A stretch of DNA of 25,541 nucleotides from CAZQAA01 sp964591255. Lineage in GTDB: Bacteria; Desulfobacterota; DSM-4660; Desulfatiglandales; Desulfatiglandaceae. The stretch's first letter is position 1, and the number at the start of each line of letters is the position of its first letter. The position numbers and the translations under genes are program-made. Below the pieces are notes generated by a model. That model had not been told where the DNA came from. It did no database searches and saw nothing but the letters and a program-made list of their open reading frames with translations. Shown piece after piece: positions 17,642 through 25,419 of this stretch. The stretch lies in NCBI GenBank assembly GCA_964591255.1, contig CAZQAA010000025.1, positions 1 to 25,541 on the forward strand, read 5' to 3'.

Positions 17642-18163
17642 ATGGGGATTTCCGGGACCAATAACCGATTTTTCGGAGATGTTCGGAAGGCTTATGAGGG
17701 CCTTTTGGGTCGAAGGGTCCCTTTTGCGGCCATTGGATTGAAGATCCCGGATCAGGTCCAACACAGAGGAAAGATTGGAAAGATTATCCAGAATACCTTC
17801 AGAGAGACGGACAAGATATTTCCCGGGAGTGATAATGCATATGCCATACTGATGCACAATACTCCTCTCAAAGGGGCAATCTCTGCGTCTGCCAGGCTTG
17901 TATCCAAGCTAAGGCAGCTAACCGCTTCCGCAAGGATCTCTGCCCAAGATCACATTCCCTGTCCCTCGCTCCATATAGTAGGATCGCTGGGGGCTGGACC
18001 GGAGGTCCAGGCCGCCCGTCTGGACCTGACCCAAAAGGGGTGGGCCGGGTCCGGTCCGGAAGAGGGCACAGGCACATCCGCTGAACTGCGCTCATACATG
18101 AAATGCGCACGTCTTGCAAACGGTAAATGCATGACAAATCAATATGTTAACCTAAAAATTTAA
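17642..18163 (+). CDS. Small protein resembling a degenerate GGDEF domain
   Basis: A 173-residue ORF of unknown function. Its first ~90 residues follow the order of a GGDEF domain: SGTNNRFFGDVRKAYE in place of the opening TGLYNRRFF helix, VPFAAIGLKI as the first strand, IIQNTFRETDKIF before the signature, and PGSDNAYAIL (61-70) where an active cyclase has R-x-GGDEF-x-x-L. The catalytic motif is therefore lost, so cyclase activity is not expected; nucleotide binding or a purely structural role is possible. The last ~75 residues are GC-rich and unlike the domain's normal C-terminus. AGGA lies ~10 nt before the ATG. Its TAA (18161-18163) overlaps the convergent purQ stop. It may be a real small regulator or a decaying fragment. 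Confidence 0.5.
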   Translation: MGISGTNNRFFGDVRKAYEGLLGRRVPFAAIGLKIPDQVQHRGKIGKIIQNTFRETDKIFPGSDNAYAILMHNTPLKGAISASARLVSKLRQLTASARISAQDHIPCPSLHIVGSLGAGPEVQAARLDLTQKGWAGSGPEEGTGTSAELRSYMKCARLANGKCMTNQYVNLKI

Positions 18164-18999
18164 AGCAGGGTCTCCCGGATATAATCCACTCCGTTTTTGA
18201 AGATTTTTATTCCGTCGCCAATCAGTGATTCGATTTCCCCCTTTTTGCGGAGGAGTTTCTCTGATTCCCTGGTCCATCTGGGATGGTTGGTGTAATGGTT
18301 GAATGCCTCAGGATGTGGCATTAGGCCTAATATATGACCGGTTGGGTCACATATCCCTGCAATGTCTTCCAGTGATCCGTTTGGATTGTATTGCCGTCTC
18401 CCGCATGCCCGTTCACCTTTTTCGTCAGCATATTGGAAAACTACCTGATTATTTTCCAGGATCCTGTTCATGTCTTCTTTTGCCGCATAGAATTTTCCTT
18501 CTCCGTGCCTTATGGGGAGTTCTATGGTAGTCATACCTTTAGTGAAGACAGAAGGGGACCTGGAATTGATCCTGAGGTTTACCCAGGTGTCTATGAAGTT
18601 CCCAGATTCATTATGAGTCAGGGCAACGCGCCGTTCGGTATAATTACAATCAAAGGCAGGAAGGAGGCCGAGGTTGACAAGGGCCTGGAATCCGTTGCAG
18701 ATCCCCATGACGAGCTTGCCGTCATTAATAAATTGCTCTAATTGATCCCCGAGATGCCGTCTCAATTTTGAGGCCATCAGGACGCCGGCACCGTGGTCGT
18801 CAGCCCAGCTGAATCCCCCGCCCAGCACGAGTATGTGATATTTTTCAAGGCGTGTCCTTTTCTTATCTGTTCCTCTTGTAATAAACTCATTGATATGGAT
18901 CCGCCGGGGGGTTGCCCCTGCCAGCTTAAGGGAAAAATGGGTCTCATAATCGCAGTTGAGGCCGTATCCGGTTATAACGAGCGCCCTGACCTGTTTCAT
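18160..18999 (-). CDS. purQ: Phosphoribosylformylglycinamidine synthase, glutaminase subunit
   Basis: A 279-residue class I glutamine amidotransferase that supplies ammonia to PurL in the fourth step of purine synthesis. The nucleophile is in GICNGFQALV, and the His-x-Glu pair is in GLMPHPEAF near the C-terminus. VLGGGFSWADDHGAG matches the PurQ consensus LPGGFSYGDD. I start it at ATG 18999 rather than at the more upstream in-frame ATG 19029: GGAG lies 7 nt before it, the family's N-terminus (VRALVITGYGLNCDYE) begins there, and it makes a clean ATGA overlap with the purL stop. It is longer than the ~225-residue Bacillus PurQ, as is usual for this lineage's form. Confidence 0.92.
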   Translation of the reverse strand: MKQVRALVITGYGLNCDYETHFSLKLAGATPRRIHINEFITRGTDKKRTRLEKYHILVLGGGFSWADDHGAGVLMASKLRRHLGDQLEQFINDGKLVMGICNGFQALVNLGLLPAFDCNYTERRVALTHNESGNFIDTWVNLRINSRSPSVFTKGMTTIELPIRHGEGKFYAAKEDMNRILENNQVVFQYADEKGERACGRRQYNPNGSLEDIAGICDPTGHILGLMPHPEAFNHYTNHPRWTRESEKLLRKKGEIESLIGDGIKIFKNGVDYIRETLL

Positions 19000-21989
19000 G
19001 TCAATTCTCCGAACGGTTTTTGCCAGCAATTTTTCAATCTGGATATCTCTTCATCAATAATCGGGACGCCCTTGTCAGAATAGACCACCATCTGTTGTGA
19101 TTCATTAATTCTTCCAGTCTGGACCGTTTTCAGACCGGAAAAAATTTCTTCAAACCGCCCTTTTTTTTCGGGTGAAACGGTGACTATAAACCGGCCGCAT
19201 GACTCTGAATAGAGTAGTTGCGTAACGGTGAGCCGTGAGGTGGTCAAGATCGGGGCCAGGTCAATTTCCATACCAAGCTCGCCGGCCATGGCTACCATGG
19301 CCAGATGAACGGCAAGGCCTCCCCGTGATACGGCATGACACGAAGAAAGGACACCTTCATCGATTGACTGATAGATGGCGAGGTAGTGAGGAAAAAATTC
19401 ATTTGCATCCACTCTCGGCACATGAAGCCCCACATAACCCATCATCTGATAAAACTCGCTTCCGCCGAGTTCATTCCGGGTATCCCCGATGAGATAGACA
19501 ATATCTCCGGGAGACTTGGCATCCATCGTTATACACTTTGTAATGTCCTTGATTACGCTGCATATCGTGAACATGAGGGCAGGAAGGCCGGATATCTTCC
19601 GTCTTTCACCAAAAGGTCCTTCCAGATTTCCGTCAATGTACATGCTGTCCTTGCCGGAAAGAAGGGGTATCCTGTATGCAAGGCATAGGTCCCTTAAGGC
19701 CCAGTTGGCCCTTACCAGTTGAGCGGCCTTGTATTTACCGTCCGGGTTTTTATCCGGATCATACTGGATGGTAGGCCAGCAGAAGTTGTCTACTCCACCC
19801 AGATGGCTGGGGTCCCCTCCAACGGAAATCACCTTTCGAACAGCCTCGTCAATAGTGGCCGCTGCCATGTGGTATGTATCAATTTGGGAATAGAACGGAT
19901 TGAGTGCCTGGGATATGGCAATGCCCCTCAGGGAATCCAGCACAGGCCTTGTTACGGCAGCATCACTTGGGATATCACTCTTTTTCCCAACAAGGGGTTT
20001 GATGACGCTTCCACCCTGTACTTCATGGTCATATTGCCTGGCAATCCAGTTCCTGGAGCAGATATTTGGCCGTGAAAGCATGGACCTGAGCAGGGGTCCC
20101 TGGTCCCTGGGTTCATCCATGACAGGCTCGGTGAGTCCTCGAAGATCAGGAGGGATCCATTCTGCATCAAATTCCCACTGTGGAAAATCCTCTTCCAGGA
20201 AATCCATACTGATATAGGCACATGTGACCCCGTTATACTCCAGATGGAGATAGCCGGAATCGGTATATTCGCCTATGACAGTACTTTCCACAGCATGCTT
20301 TCTTGACAGCTCCATAAAACGGTCTATGTGTTCCGGTCTGACGGCAATGGTCATCCTTTCCTGGGATTCAGATACCCATATTTCCCATTGGTCAAGGCCG
20401 CTGTATTTCAGGGGGACTTTGCCAAGGTCGACTATGCACCCGTTACTGAAGCGGGCCGATTCACCGATGGAGGAGGAGAGACCTCCTCCTCCGTTGTCGG
20501 TTATGAACTGTATGAGTCCCTCGTCCCTCGCTTCAAGCAGAAAGTCGTGCATTTTTTTCTGCGTATACGGGTCGCCGATCTGCACGTGTCCGGCAGGGGT
20601 GTGTTCGCTGTAGGTCTCGGATGCGGCCGTCACCCCATGTATGCCGTCCTTTCCTACCCTTCCTCCCGACATTACAATAAGATCTCCCGGGGTGGTTGTC
20701 TTGTCATGGGATGATTCTCCCCCGATCTGTGCCGGCATGATTCCCATGGCGGTGACAAATACAAGGCATTTTCCCATAAAGCTGTGGTCAAAAAGGAGCA
20801 GGCCATAAGGGGTGGGGATTCCGCTCTTGTTTCCCCCGTCCTTTACTCCTTCAACGATTCCGTCAAGAAGCCGCCGGGGATGGAGTTGGGGCCTCAGTTC
20901 CCCGTCATAATCACGGGGGCCTACACAAAATCCGTAGGTCCCCAGGATCAGTCTTGAACCCTTTCCCGTTCCCATGGGATCACGATAAATGCCCACTATA
21001 CCCGTCAGTGCCCCTCCGTATGCCTCCATGTTGGAGGGACTGTTATGGGTCTCCCCCGTAATGGCATAGTAGTGGTCATTGTCAAAGCGCCCTACTCCGG
21101 CATTATCCCACAGGACCGATATTACCCACTCCTTTGTCTGCTTGATTTCAAGGGTTGGGGTCTCGATGCAGGTCTTGAACAGGTTGTCCACAGTCTCTTT
21201 GTATCCTGTAGCGAGATCATGATATCTAAAAAGTCCTCTGAAGGTGTTGTGATTACAATGGTCGCTACGGGCCTGAGAGATATATTCCAGTTCCACATCG
21301 GTAGGGAGGTCCAGTCCCACCTTTTTCCTTTCATCTCTTATCTTTTTCCTCTGGAAATAGCGTCGGATGACGGGAATATCACTCTCCTGTAAGGCAAGAT
21401 TGCGTTCAATGGATATACGTTTAAGCTCCTGGTCGCTTTCTACGGAAACAATTGAAACACTTGGTTCATGATCAAGGATGACCCTGGGGATGATAAGCCC
21501 GATTCCCCTGGCAGGATCCCACCTGTCATTTGAAAAGATCTTCCATTGTTGAATGAGATCGTTGGCAAGGATATCCCCCGCGATTTGACGGGCCTGGTGT
21601 TCGGCGATTTTTCCCTTTAGCTGATAGATCTTCGAGGTGTAAACATTCTGTCCGGCTTTGAACCTGATCCCCAGGAGGTCTTCAATGGCCTCCACTGCCG
21701 TGCTTCCTGCGGTGTCTCTCACCCCTGGCCGCAACCCGACCCATATGATCCAATCAAAGTCATCGGCAATGGGATCATAAGAGGAATCCTCTGTAACAGG
21801 GTTGGTAAACAGACCTGTCCGGATCTGTTCCAGCTGGCCCGGGGTCAGATCTGCATCAATAGTGAGGACCCTGATGACCCTGACATCCTCTACTTCAAAC
21901 CCGAAGTATTGCCTTAATTTTCTCCTGATGCCGGTGCCTTCGGCATCCATGAGTTCCTTTTTCAGCCTGATCTCCAGTCTCGAAACCAT
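18996..21989 (-). CDS. purL: Phosphoribosylformylglycinamidine synthase, fused PurS-like/PurL synthetase
   Basis: A 997-residue FGAM synthase without a glutaminase domain, which is supplied by the next gene, purQ. Residues ~1-160 form an N-terminal region whose two halves each look PurS-like (around LFTNPVTEDSSYDP and WVGLRPGVRDTAGSTAVEAI). The synthetase follows with ARSDHCNHNTFRG, TGETHNSPSNMEAYGG, the flexible NGGGGLSSSIGE, and a second ATPase-like half with VGGDPSHLGGVDNF and LLSGKDSM. It catalyses the ATP-dependent amidation of FGAR. GAGGT sits 5 nt before ATG 21989. This is between the three-gene PurS/PurL/PurQ arrangement and the single-chain 1290-residue enzyme of enterobacteria. Confidence 0.94.
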   Translation of the reverse strand: MVSRLEIRLKKELMDAEGTGIRRKLRQYFGFEVEDVRVIRVLTIDADLTPGQLEQIRTGLFTNPVTEDSSYDPIADDFDWIIWVGLRPGVRDTAGSTAVEAIEDLLGIRFKAGQNVYTSKIYQLKGKIAEHQARQIAGDILANDLIQQWKIFSNDRWDPARGIGLIIPRVILDHEPSVSIVSVESDQELKRISIERNLALQESDIPVIRRYFQRKKIRDERKKVGLDLPTDVELEYISQARSDHCNHNTFRGLFRYHDLATGYKETVDNLFKTCIETPTLEIKQTKEWVISVLWDNAGVGRFDNDHYYAITGETHNSPSNMEAYGGALTGIVGIYRDPMGTGKGSRLILGTYGFCVGPRDYDGELRPQLHPRRLLDGIVEGVKDGGNKSGIPTPYGLLLFDHSFMGKCLVFVTAMGIMPAQIGGESSHDKTTTPGDLIVMSGGRVGKDGIHGVTAASETYSEHTPAGHVQIGDPYTQKKMHDFLLEARDEGLIQFITDNGGGGLSSSIGESARFSNGCIVDLGKVPLKYSGLDQWEIWVSESQERMTIAVRPEHIDRFMELSRKHAVESTVIGEYTDSGYLHLEYNGVTCAYISMDFLEEDFPQWEFDAEWIPPDLRGLTEPVMDEPRDQGPLLRSMLSRPNICSRNWIARQYDHEVQGGSVIKPLVGKKSDIPSDAAVTRPVLDSLRGIAISQALNPFYSQIDTYHMAAATIDEAVRKVISVGGDPSHLGGVDNFCWPTIQYDPDKNPDGKYKAAQLVRANWALRDLCLAYRIPLLSGKDSMYIDGNLEGPFGERRKISGLPALMFTICSVIKDITKCITMDAKSPGDIVYLIGDTRNELGGSEFYQMMGYVGLHVPRVDANEFFPHYLAIYQSIDEGVLSSCHAVSRGGLAVHLAMVAMAGELGMEIDLAPILTTSRLTVTQLLYSESCGRFIVTVSPEKKGRFEEIFSGLKTVQTGRINESQQMVVYSDKGVPIIDEEISRLKNCWQKPFGELT

Positions 21990-22323
21990 GTGACCTCGTA
22001 TTTGATCCGTATATTTATGGAAGCTCCATATCCTGGGAAGACCGCAGTCGCGTCATAGAGACTGTCCCGCGTGCGAGCTGTTACCATGTTTTTATTCTGG
22101 GTGGACAGATACAAGTTAGCTGAATTGGGATCATCAGTCAATACGGATTGCTCGATCGTATTTTCCAGGTGCTTCACGGTTGAAGCGTTTGTTTAACAGG
22201 CCATAACCTTTGAATCATGGACTCTTGACCTGGAATCACTCACTTTAGGCATTATAAAGGTTGAAATTTCATCGGTTCGTGAATATATTAAAAAAACATT
22301 GTGGTTACTGCCCAGGAAGAACA

Positions 22324-22353
22324 TTGACACGAAAGATGGTGTTTCACGATGAT
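22324..22353 (+). promoter_or_regulatory. Possible promoter of the clpX-like/ahbC/hemB operon
   Basis: A perfect TTGACA (22324-22329) is followed after 18 bp by GATGAT (22348-22353, 4/6 to TATAAT). It would start transcription about 35 bp before the ATG at 22394. The rest of the 404-bp divergent spacer (21990-22393) has no gene I trust. Confidence 0.4.
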
Positions 22354-22370
22354 TCGGCGCCATTTTTCGT
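22329..22370 (+). repeat. 11-bp inverted repeat before the clpX-like gene
   Basis: ACGAAAGATGG (22329-22339) pairs with CCATTTTTCGT (22360-22370), with one G-U pair and a 20-nt loop. It spans the proposed -10 region and ends 10 nt before the ribosome site GAGGT (22380-22384). It could be an operator or a leader hairpin. Confidence 0.4.
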
Positions 22371-22393
22371 TATAGCTGTGAGGTCTTAAAAAT

Positions 22394-24211
22394 ATGGAAA
22401 AAGAAAAAGGTCATTCAAACGACCGGAAAGAGGGGGGAAGGATTCCTAACCAGAAGGAACTGGAGAAAGAACTGAGTGAATATCTTTCTAAAAAATATGG
22501 TGGGCGTGTCAAAATCATCTCTCCTGTGATATATCCCAAGGCCGAGAAAGACTTTACGGATGATTTCAAAACGGGAAGGGAAGGAGATCCTTTAAACTTT
22601 GATATGTTGCCGGAGGAACTGGAATCCTATCTAAATTCCTTTGTGGTCAAACAAAGGGACGCTGTTGCGGTTTTGGCAACAAAGGTATGCACCCATTTTA
22701 ACAGGGTAAAACATTCAAAGGCCCACGGCAGCCGAAAAAAGGCGGTAGAGGTAGGTATGATAAAGAATAATGTCCTGATGATAGGCCCTACCGGTGTGGG
22801 TAAGACTTATATGATTAAACTGATTGCCCAGAAGCTTGGGGTACCCTTTGTTAAGGGTGATGCAACAAAGTTCAGCGAAACGGGTTATGTGGGAGGAGAT
22901 GTGGAAGACCTGGTTCGTGACCTTGTGGATGCAGCCGGAGATAATATTGAACTGGCGGAGAATGGGATCATATATATTGATGAAATAGACAAGATTGCTT
23001 CATCCCATAACCTTATTGGGCATGATGTTTCAAGAACAGGTGTCCAAAGGGCGTTGTTGAAACCGATGGAAGAGACTGATGTGGATTTGAAGGTCCCCCA
23101 TGATCCTGTATCCCAGATCCAGGCTATTGAGCAATATAGGAGGACAGGGAAAAAGGAAAAGAGGGTAGTAAACACGCGAAACATCCTTTTTATAATGAGC
23201 GGGGCCTTTGGTGATCTTGCTGAAATTATCAAGAAAAGGCTCCAGAAGCAGGGAATCGGCTTTGAGGCGGATGTAAGTACTACCGATATTCCGTGGGAAA
23301 TTTTAAAGGAAGTGACTGCTCAGGATCTCGTGGATTTCGGTTTCGAGTCCGAGTTTGTGGGCCGGCTTCCAGTAGTAGTGGTCTTTGATGAACTTACTAA
23401 GGACGACCTTGTGGAAATTCTCAAAAATCCCAACAATCCTATCCTTATGAGTAAACACCTGGATTTCAGGGCCTATGGAATCGACATCATATTCGAGGAT
23501 GAGGCATTGGTGAAGATAGCCGAAAGGGCCGCAGAGGAGAAGACCGGTGCACGTGGACTTGTGAGTGTCATAGAAAAGATATTGATCCCGTTTGAAAAAA
23601 AACTTCCGTCTACCGGGATTACCAAATTTCTGGTAACCCCTGAAATTGTCGATGATCCCGAGGCGGGGCTCAAGGTTATATTAGATGACCCCGATAATGA
23701 AACGATCAATCGACGCTTTGAAAAGGCTGAAGAGAAGGCCTTTTCAGATCTCAAAAAACATATATCCGGAAAGGTGGAGGAATTTAATAAAATCTCCGGG
23801 ATTGAGATCTCGGGGAGGAGAATCGACCTTATTGCAGAATTATACATGAGATCCCTCTCTGACATTAATACTGCATTTGAAGTTTTTGTGGAGATGTATA
23901 ACCAGATCAAGGCAGAGGAAAGTTCTTTACATGAGAAGTTGAATGTGAATATTTCGTTTGACGATAGTGCTGCTGATGAGATCATACATCAGGCCATAGA
24001 GACCGATCAGGAAGCAGGAACTCTGGCATTCCAGGCCGCAAAGAAGCTGGAGTACGGCCTGAATCTTGTAAAAGAGCGATCCGGTGTTGACAGCTTTGTT
24101 ATTAATGCCGAGGCTATAACAGATATGGAAAATTTTATTAATAACCTTATCAAAAACTATTATCGCCAGGAAAGCTGGTCAGGCATGCCTGATGCCCAAG
24201 ATAACGAATGA
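22394..24211 (+). CDS. ClpX-like AAA+ unfoldase with duplicated lid-like C-terminus
   Basis: A 605-residue AAA+ protein, ~180 residues longer than E. coli ClpX and lacking its N-terminal zinc finger (there is only one Cys in the first 110 residues). ClpX hallmarks are present: Walker A GPTGVGKT (131-138), pore loop GYVG (164-167), Walker B IIYIDEID (192-199), GAFGDL after sensor 1, IGF (288-290) for ClpP docking, EFVGRLPVV, and sensor-2 GARG (385-388). The loop at ~228-258 is longer than in ClpX and KKEKR stands where the RKH loop is expected. After the lid (363-428) comes a charged helical stretch (436-515), then residues 518-585, which echo the lid. Its last codons overlap the ahbC start (ATGA). 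The N-terminal ~60 residues are unrecognised. Substrates are unknown; heme enzymes are suggested by context. Confidence 0.88.
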   Translation: MEKEKGHSNDRKEGGRIPNQKELEKELSEYLSKKYGGRVKIISPVIYPKAEKDFTDDFKTGREGDPLNFDMLPEELESYLNSFVVKQRDAVAVLATKVCTHFNRVKHSKAHGSRKKAVEVGMIKNNVLMIGPTGVGKTYMIKLIAQKLGVPFVKGDATKFSETGYVGGDVEDLVRDLVDAAGDNIELAENGIIYIDEIDKIASSHNLIGHDVSRTGVQRALLKPMEETDVDLKVPHDPVSQIQAIEQYRRTGKKEKRVVNTRNILFIMSGAFGDLAEIIKKRLQKQGIGFEADVSTTDIPWEILKEVTAQDLVDFGFESEFVGRLPVVVVFDELTKDDLVEILKNPNNPILMSKHLDFRAYGIDIIFEDEALVKIAERAAEEKTGARGLVSVIEKILIPFEKKLPSTGITKFLVTPEIVDDPEAGLKVILDDPDNETINRRFEKAEEKAFSDLKKHISGKVEEFNKISGIEISGRRIDLIAELYMRSLSDINTAFEVFVEMYNQIKAEESSLHEKLNVNISFDDSAADEIIHQAIETDQEAGTLAFQAAKKLEYGLNLVKERSGVDSFVINAEAITDMENFINNLIKNYYRQESWSGMPDAQDNE

Positions 24212-25419
24212 TAGGCATATCTAAACTGTATTGCGGTACAATCGAATCATCAGATGCCCTTCGGTACGGGAGACGCTCAAAAGACCTTCCTTCTCATCTG
24301 CTCCAGTTTTCAATAGATAAGAAGCCTGTTGTGGTCTGGAATATAACCAGGACCTGCAACTTGAATTGCGTGCACTGTTATGCCAGGGCGGTTGAGCATG
24401 ATTTTGGCAAGGAAATTGGTTATGACCAGGGAAAGGCCCTGATAGATGACCTGGTGTCATTCGGTGTGCCGGTCCTCCTTTTTTCAGGTGGCGAACCGCT
24501 CATGCGGAATGACCTCGTGAAACTTGCGGGTTATGCTGTTGATAAAGGGATGAGGGCGGTCATTTCGACAAATGGCACCTTGATTTCATACGATAAGGCG
24601 CTGGAGCTGCAAAAAATAGGACTTTCTTATGTAGGGGTCAGCCTTGATGGTTTGGAAGAGATTAATGACCGGTTTCGTGGGAAAAAGGGGGCCTTCAGGG
24701 CGGCAATGGCCGGGATAAGGAATTGCCAAGATGCGGGGTTAAAAGTCGGATTGAGATTTACTGTAAATCGTATGAACGTAGACGAGATTCCCAAAATTTT
24801 TGACCTCTTGGAACAGGAGCATATCCCCAGAGTATGCTTTTATCACCTGGTTTATGCCGGTCGTGGCTCTGATTTGGTGGAACAGGATCTGAATCATTTG
24901 GAGACCAGGAGGATGGTTGATCTTATTGTAGACAGGACAGATGATCTGCACAAAAGGGGCATGGATGTGGAAGTCCTGACAGTGGATAATCATGCGGACG
25001 GACCTTATCTCTATCTTCGGATGCTAAGGGAAGGACATCCCCGGGCCGGGGAGGTGCTCAGGCTCCTGAAAATGAATGAGGGCAATAATTCAGGCAGGGG
25101 AATAGGTTGTATAAGCTGGGATGGAGAGGTGTATGCAGATCAGTTTTGGCGCCATTATAGTTTTGGCAATGTCCTCAAGAGGCCGTTCAGTGAAATATGG
25201 ACAGATCTTTCCAACCCGCTGATGTCAAAGCTCAAGGAAAAAAAGAAACATGTTAAGGGGCGTTGTGCCAAATGTATGTGGCTGGATATATGTGGAGGCA
25301 ATTTCAGGGTCAGGGCGGAGGCCGTAACAGGCGACATATGGGCCGAAGATCCTGCCTGCTATCTTACAGACGATGAGATTGAAGGGAGATCGCTGCCGGT
25401 GTTTGGAGAAGGTGAATGA
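24208..25419 (+). CDS. ahbC: 12,18-didecarboxysiroheme deacetylase (radical SAM)
   Basis: A 403-residue radical-SAM protein of the alternative, siroheme-derived heme pathway. AhbC removes two acetate side chains from 12,18-didecarboxysiroheme to give iron-coproporphyrin III. The N-terminus MIGISKLYCG with LPSHLLQFS and KKPVVVWN is the pattern I associate with AhbC rather than AhbD. The SAM-cluster motif C-x3-C-x2-C is C50, C54, C57, followed by LLFSGGEPLM. The C-terminus has a SPASM/Twitch-like set of cysteines (GCISWDG, then CAKCMWLDICGG and DPACYL) for an auxiliary cluster. ATGA overlaps join it to the ClpX-like gene upstream and hemB downstream. Confusion with AhbD or another SPASM enzyme is the main alternative. 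Confidence 0.88.
   Translation: MIGISKLYCGTIESSDALRYGRRSKDLPSHLLQFSIDKKPVVVWNITRTCNLNCVHCYARAVEHDFGKEIGYDQGKALIDDLVSFGVPVLLFSGGEPLMRNDLVKLAGYAVDKGMRAVISTNGTLISYDKALELQKIGLSYVGVSLDGLEEINDRFRGKKGAFRAAMAGIRNCQDAGLKVGLRFTVNRMNVDEIPKIFDLLEQEHIPRVCFYHLVYAGRGSDLVEQDLNHLETRRMVDLIVDRTDDLHKRGMDVEVLTVDNHADGPYLYLRMLREGHPRAGEVLRLLKMNEGNNSGRGIGCISWDGEVYADQFWRHYSFGNVLKRPFSEIWTDLSNPLMSKLKEKKKHVKGRCAKCMWLDICGGNFRVRAEAVTGDIWAEDPACYLTDDEIEGRSLPVFGEGE

Noticed and set aside
18040..18070. SRP-RNA-like GGTCCGGAAG string
   Set aside because: The remainder of the SRP consensus (GGAAGCAGCC and the flanking stem) is missing, and it lies within an ORF.
20469..20489. Perfect 8-bp hairpin GGAGGAGG/CCTCCTCC inside purL
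   Set aside because: It is produced by codons for the conserved Gly-Gly-Gly-Gly-Leu-Ser-Ser-Ser stretch; no regulatory role need be invoked.
21962..22177. 71-residue minus-strand ORF overlapping the purL start, beginning with GTG
   Set aside because: No ribosome site, out of frame with purL and no recognisable domain. It could be a remnant, but purL has a good GAGGT site and does not need it.
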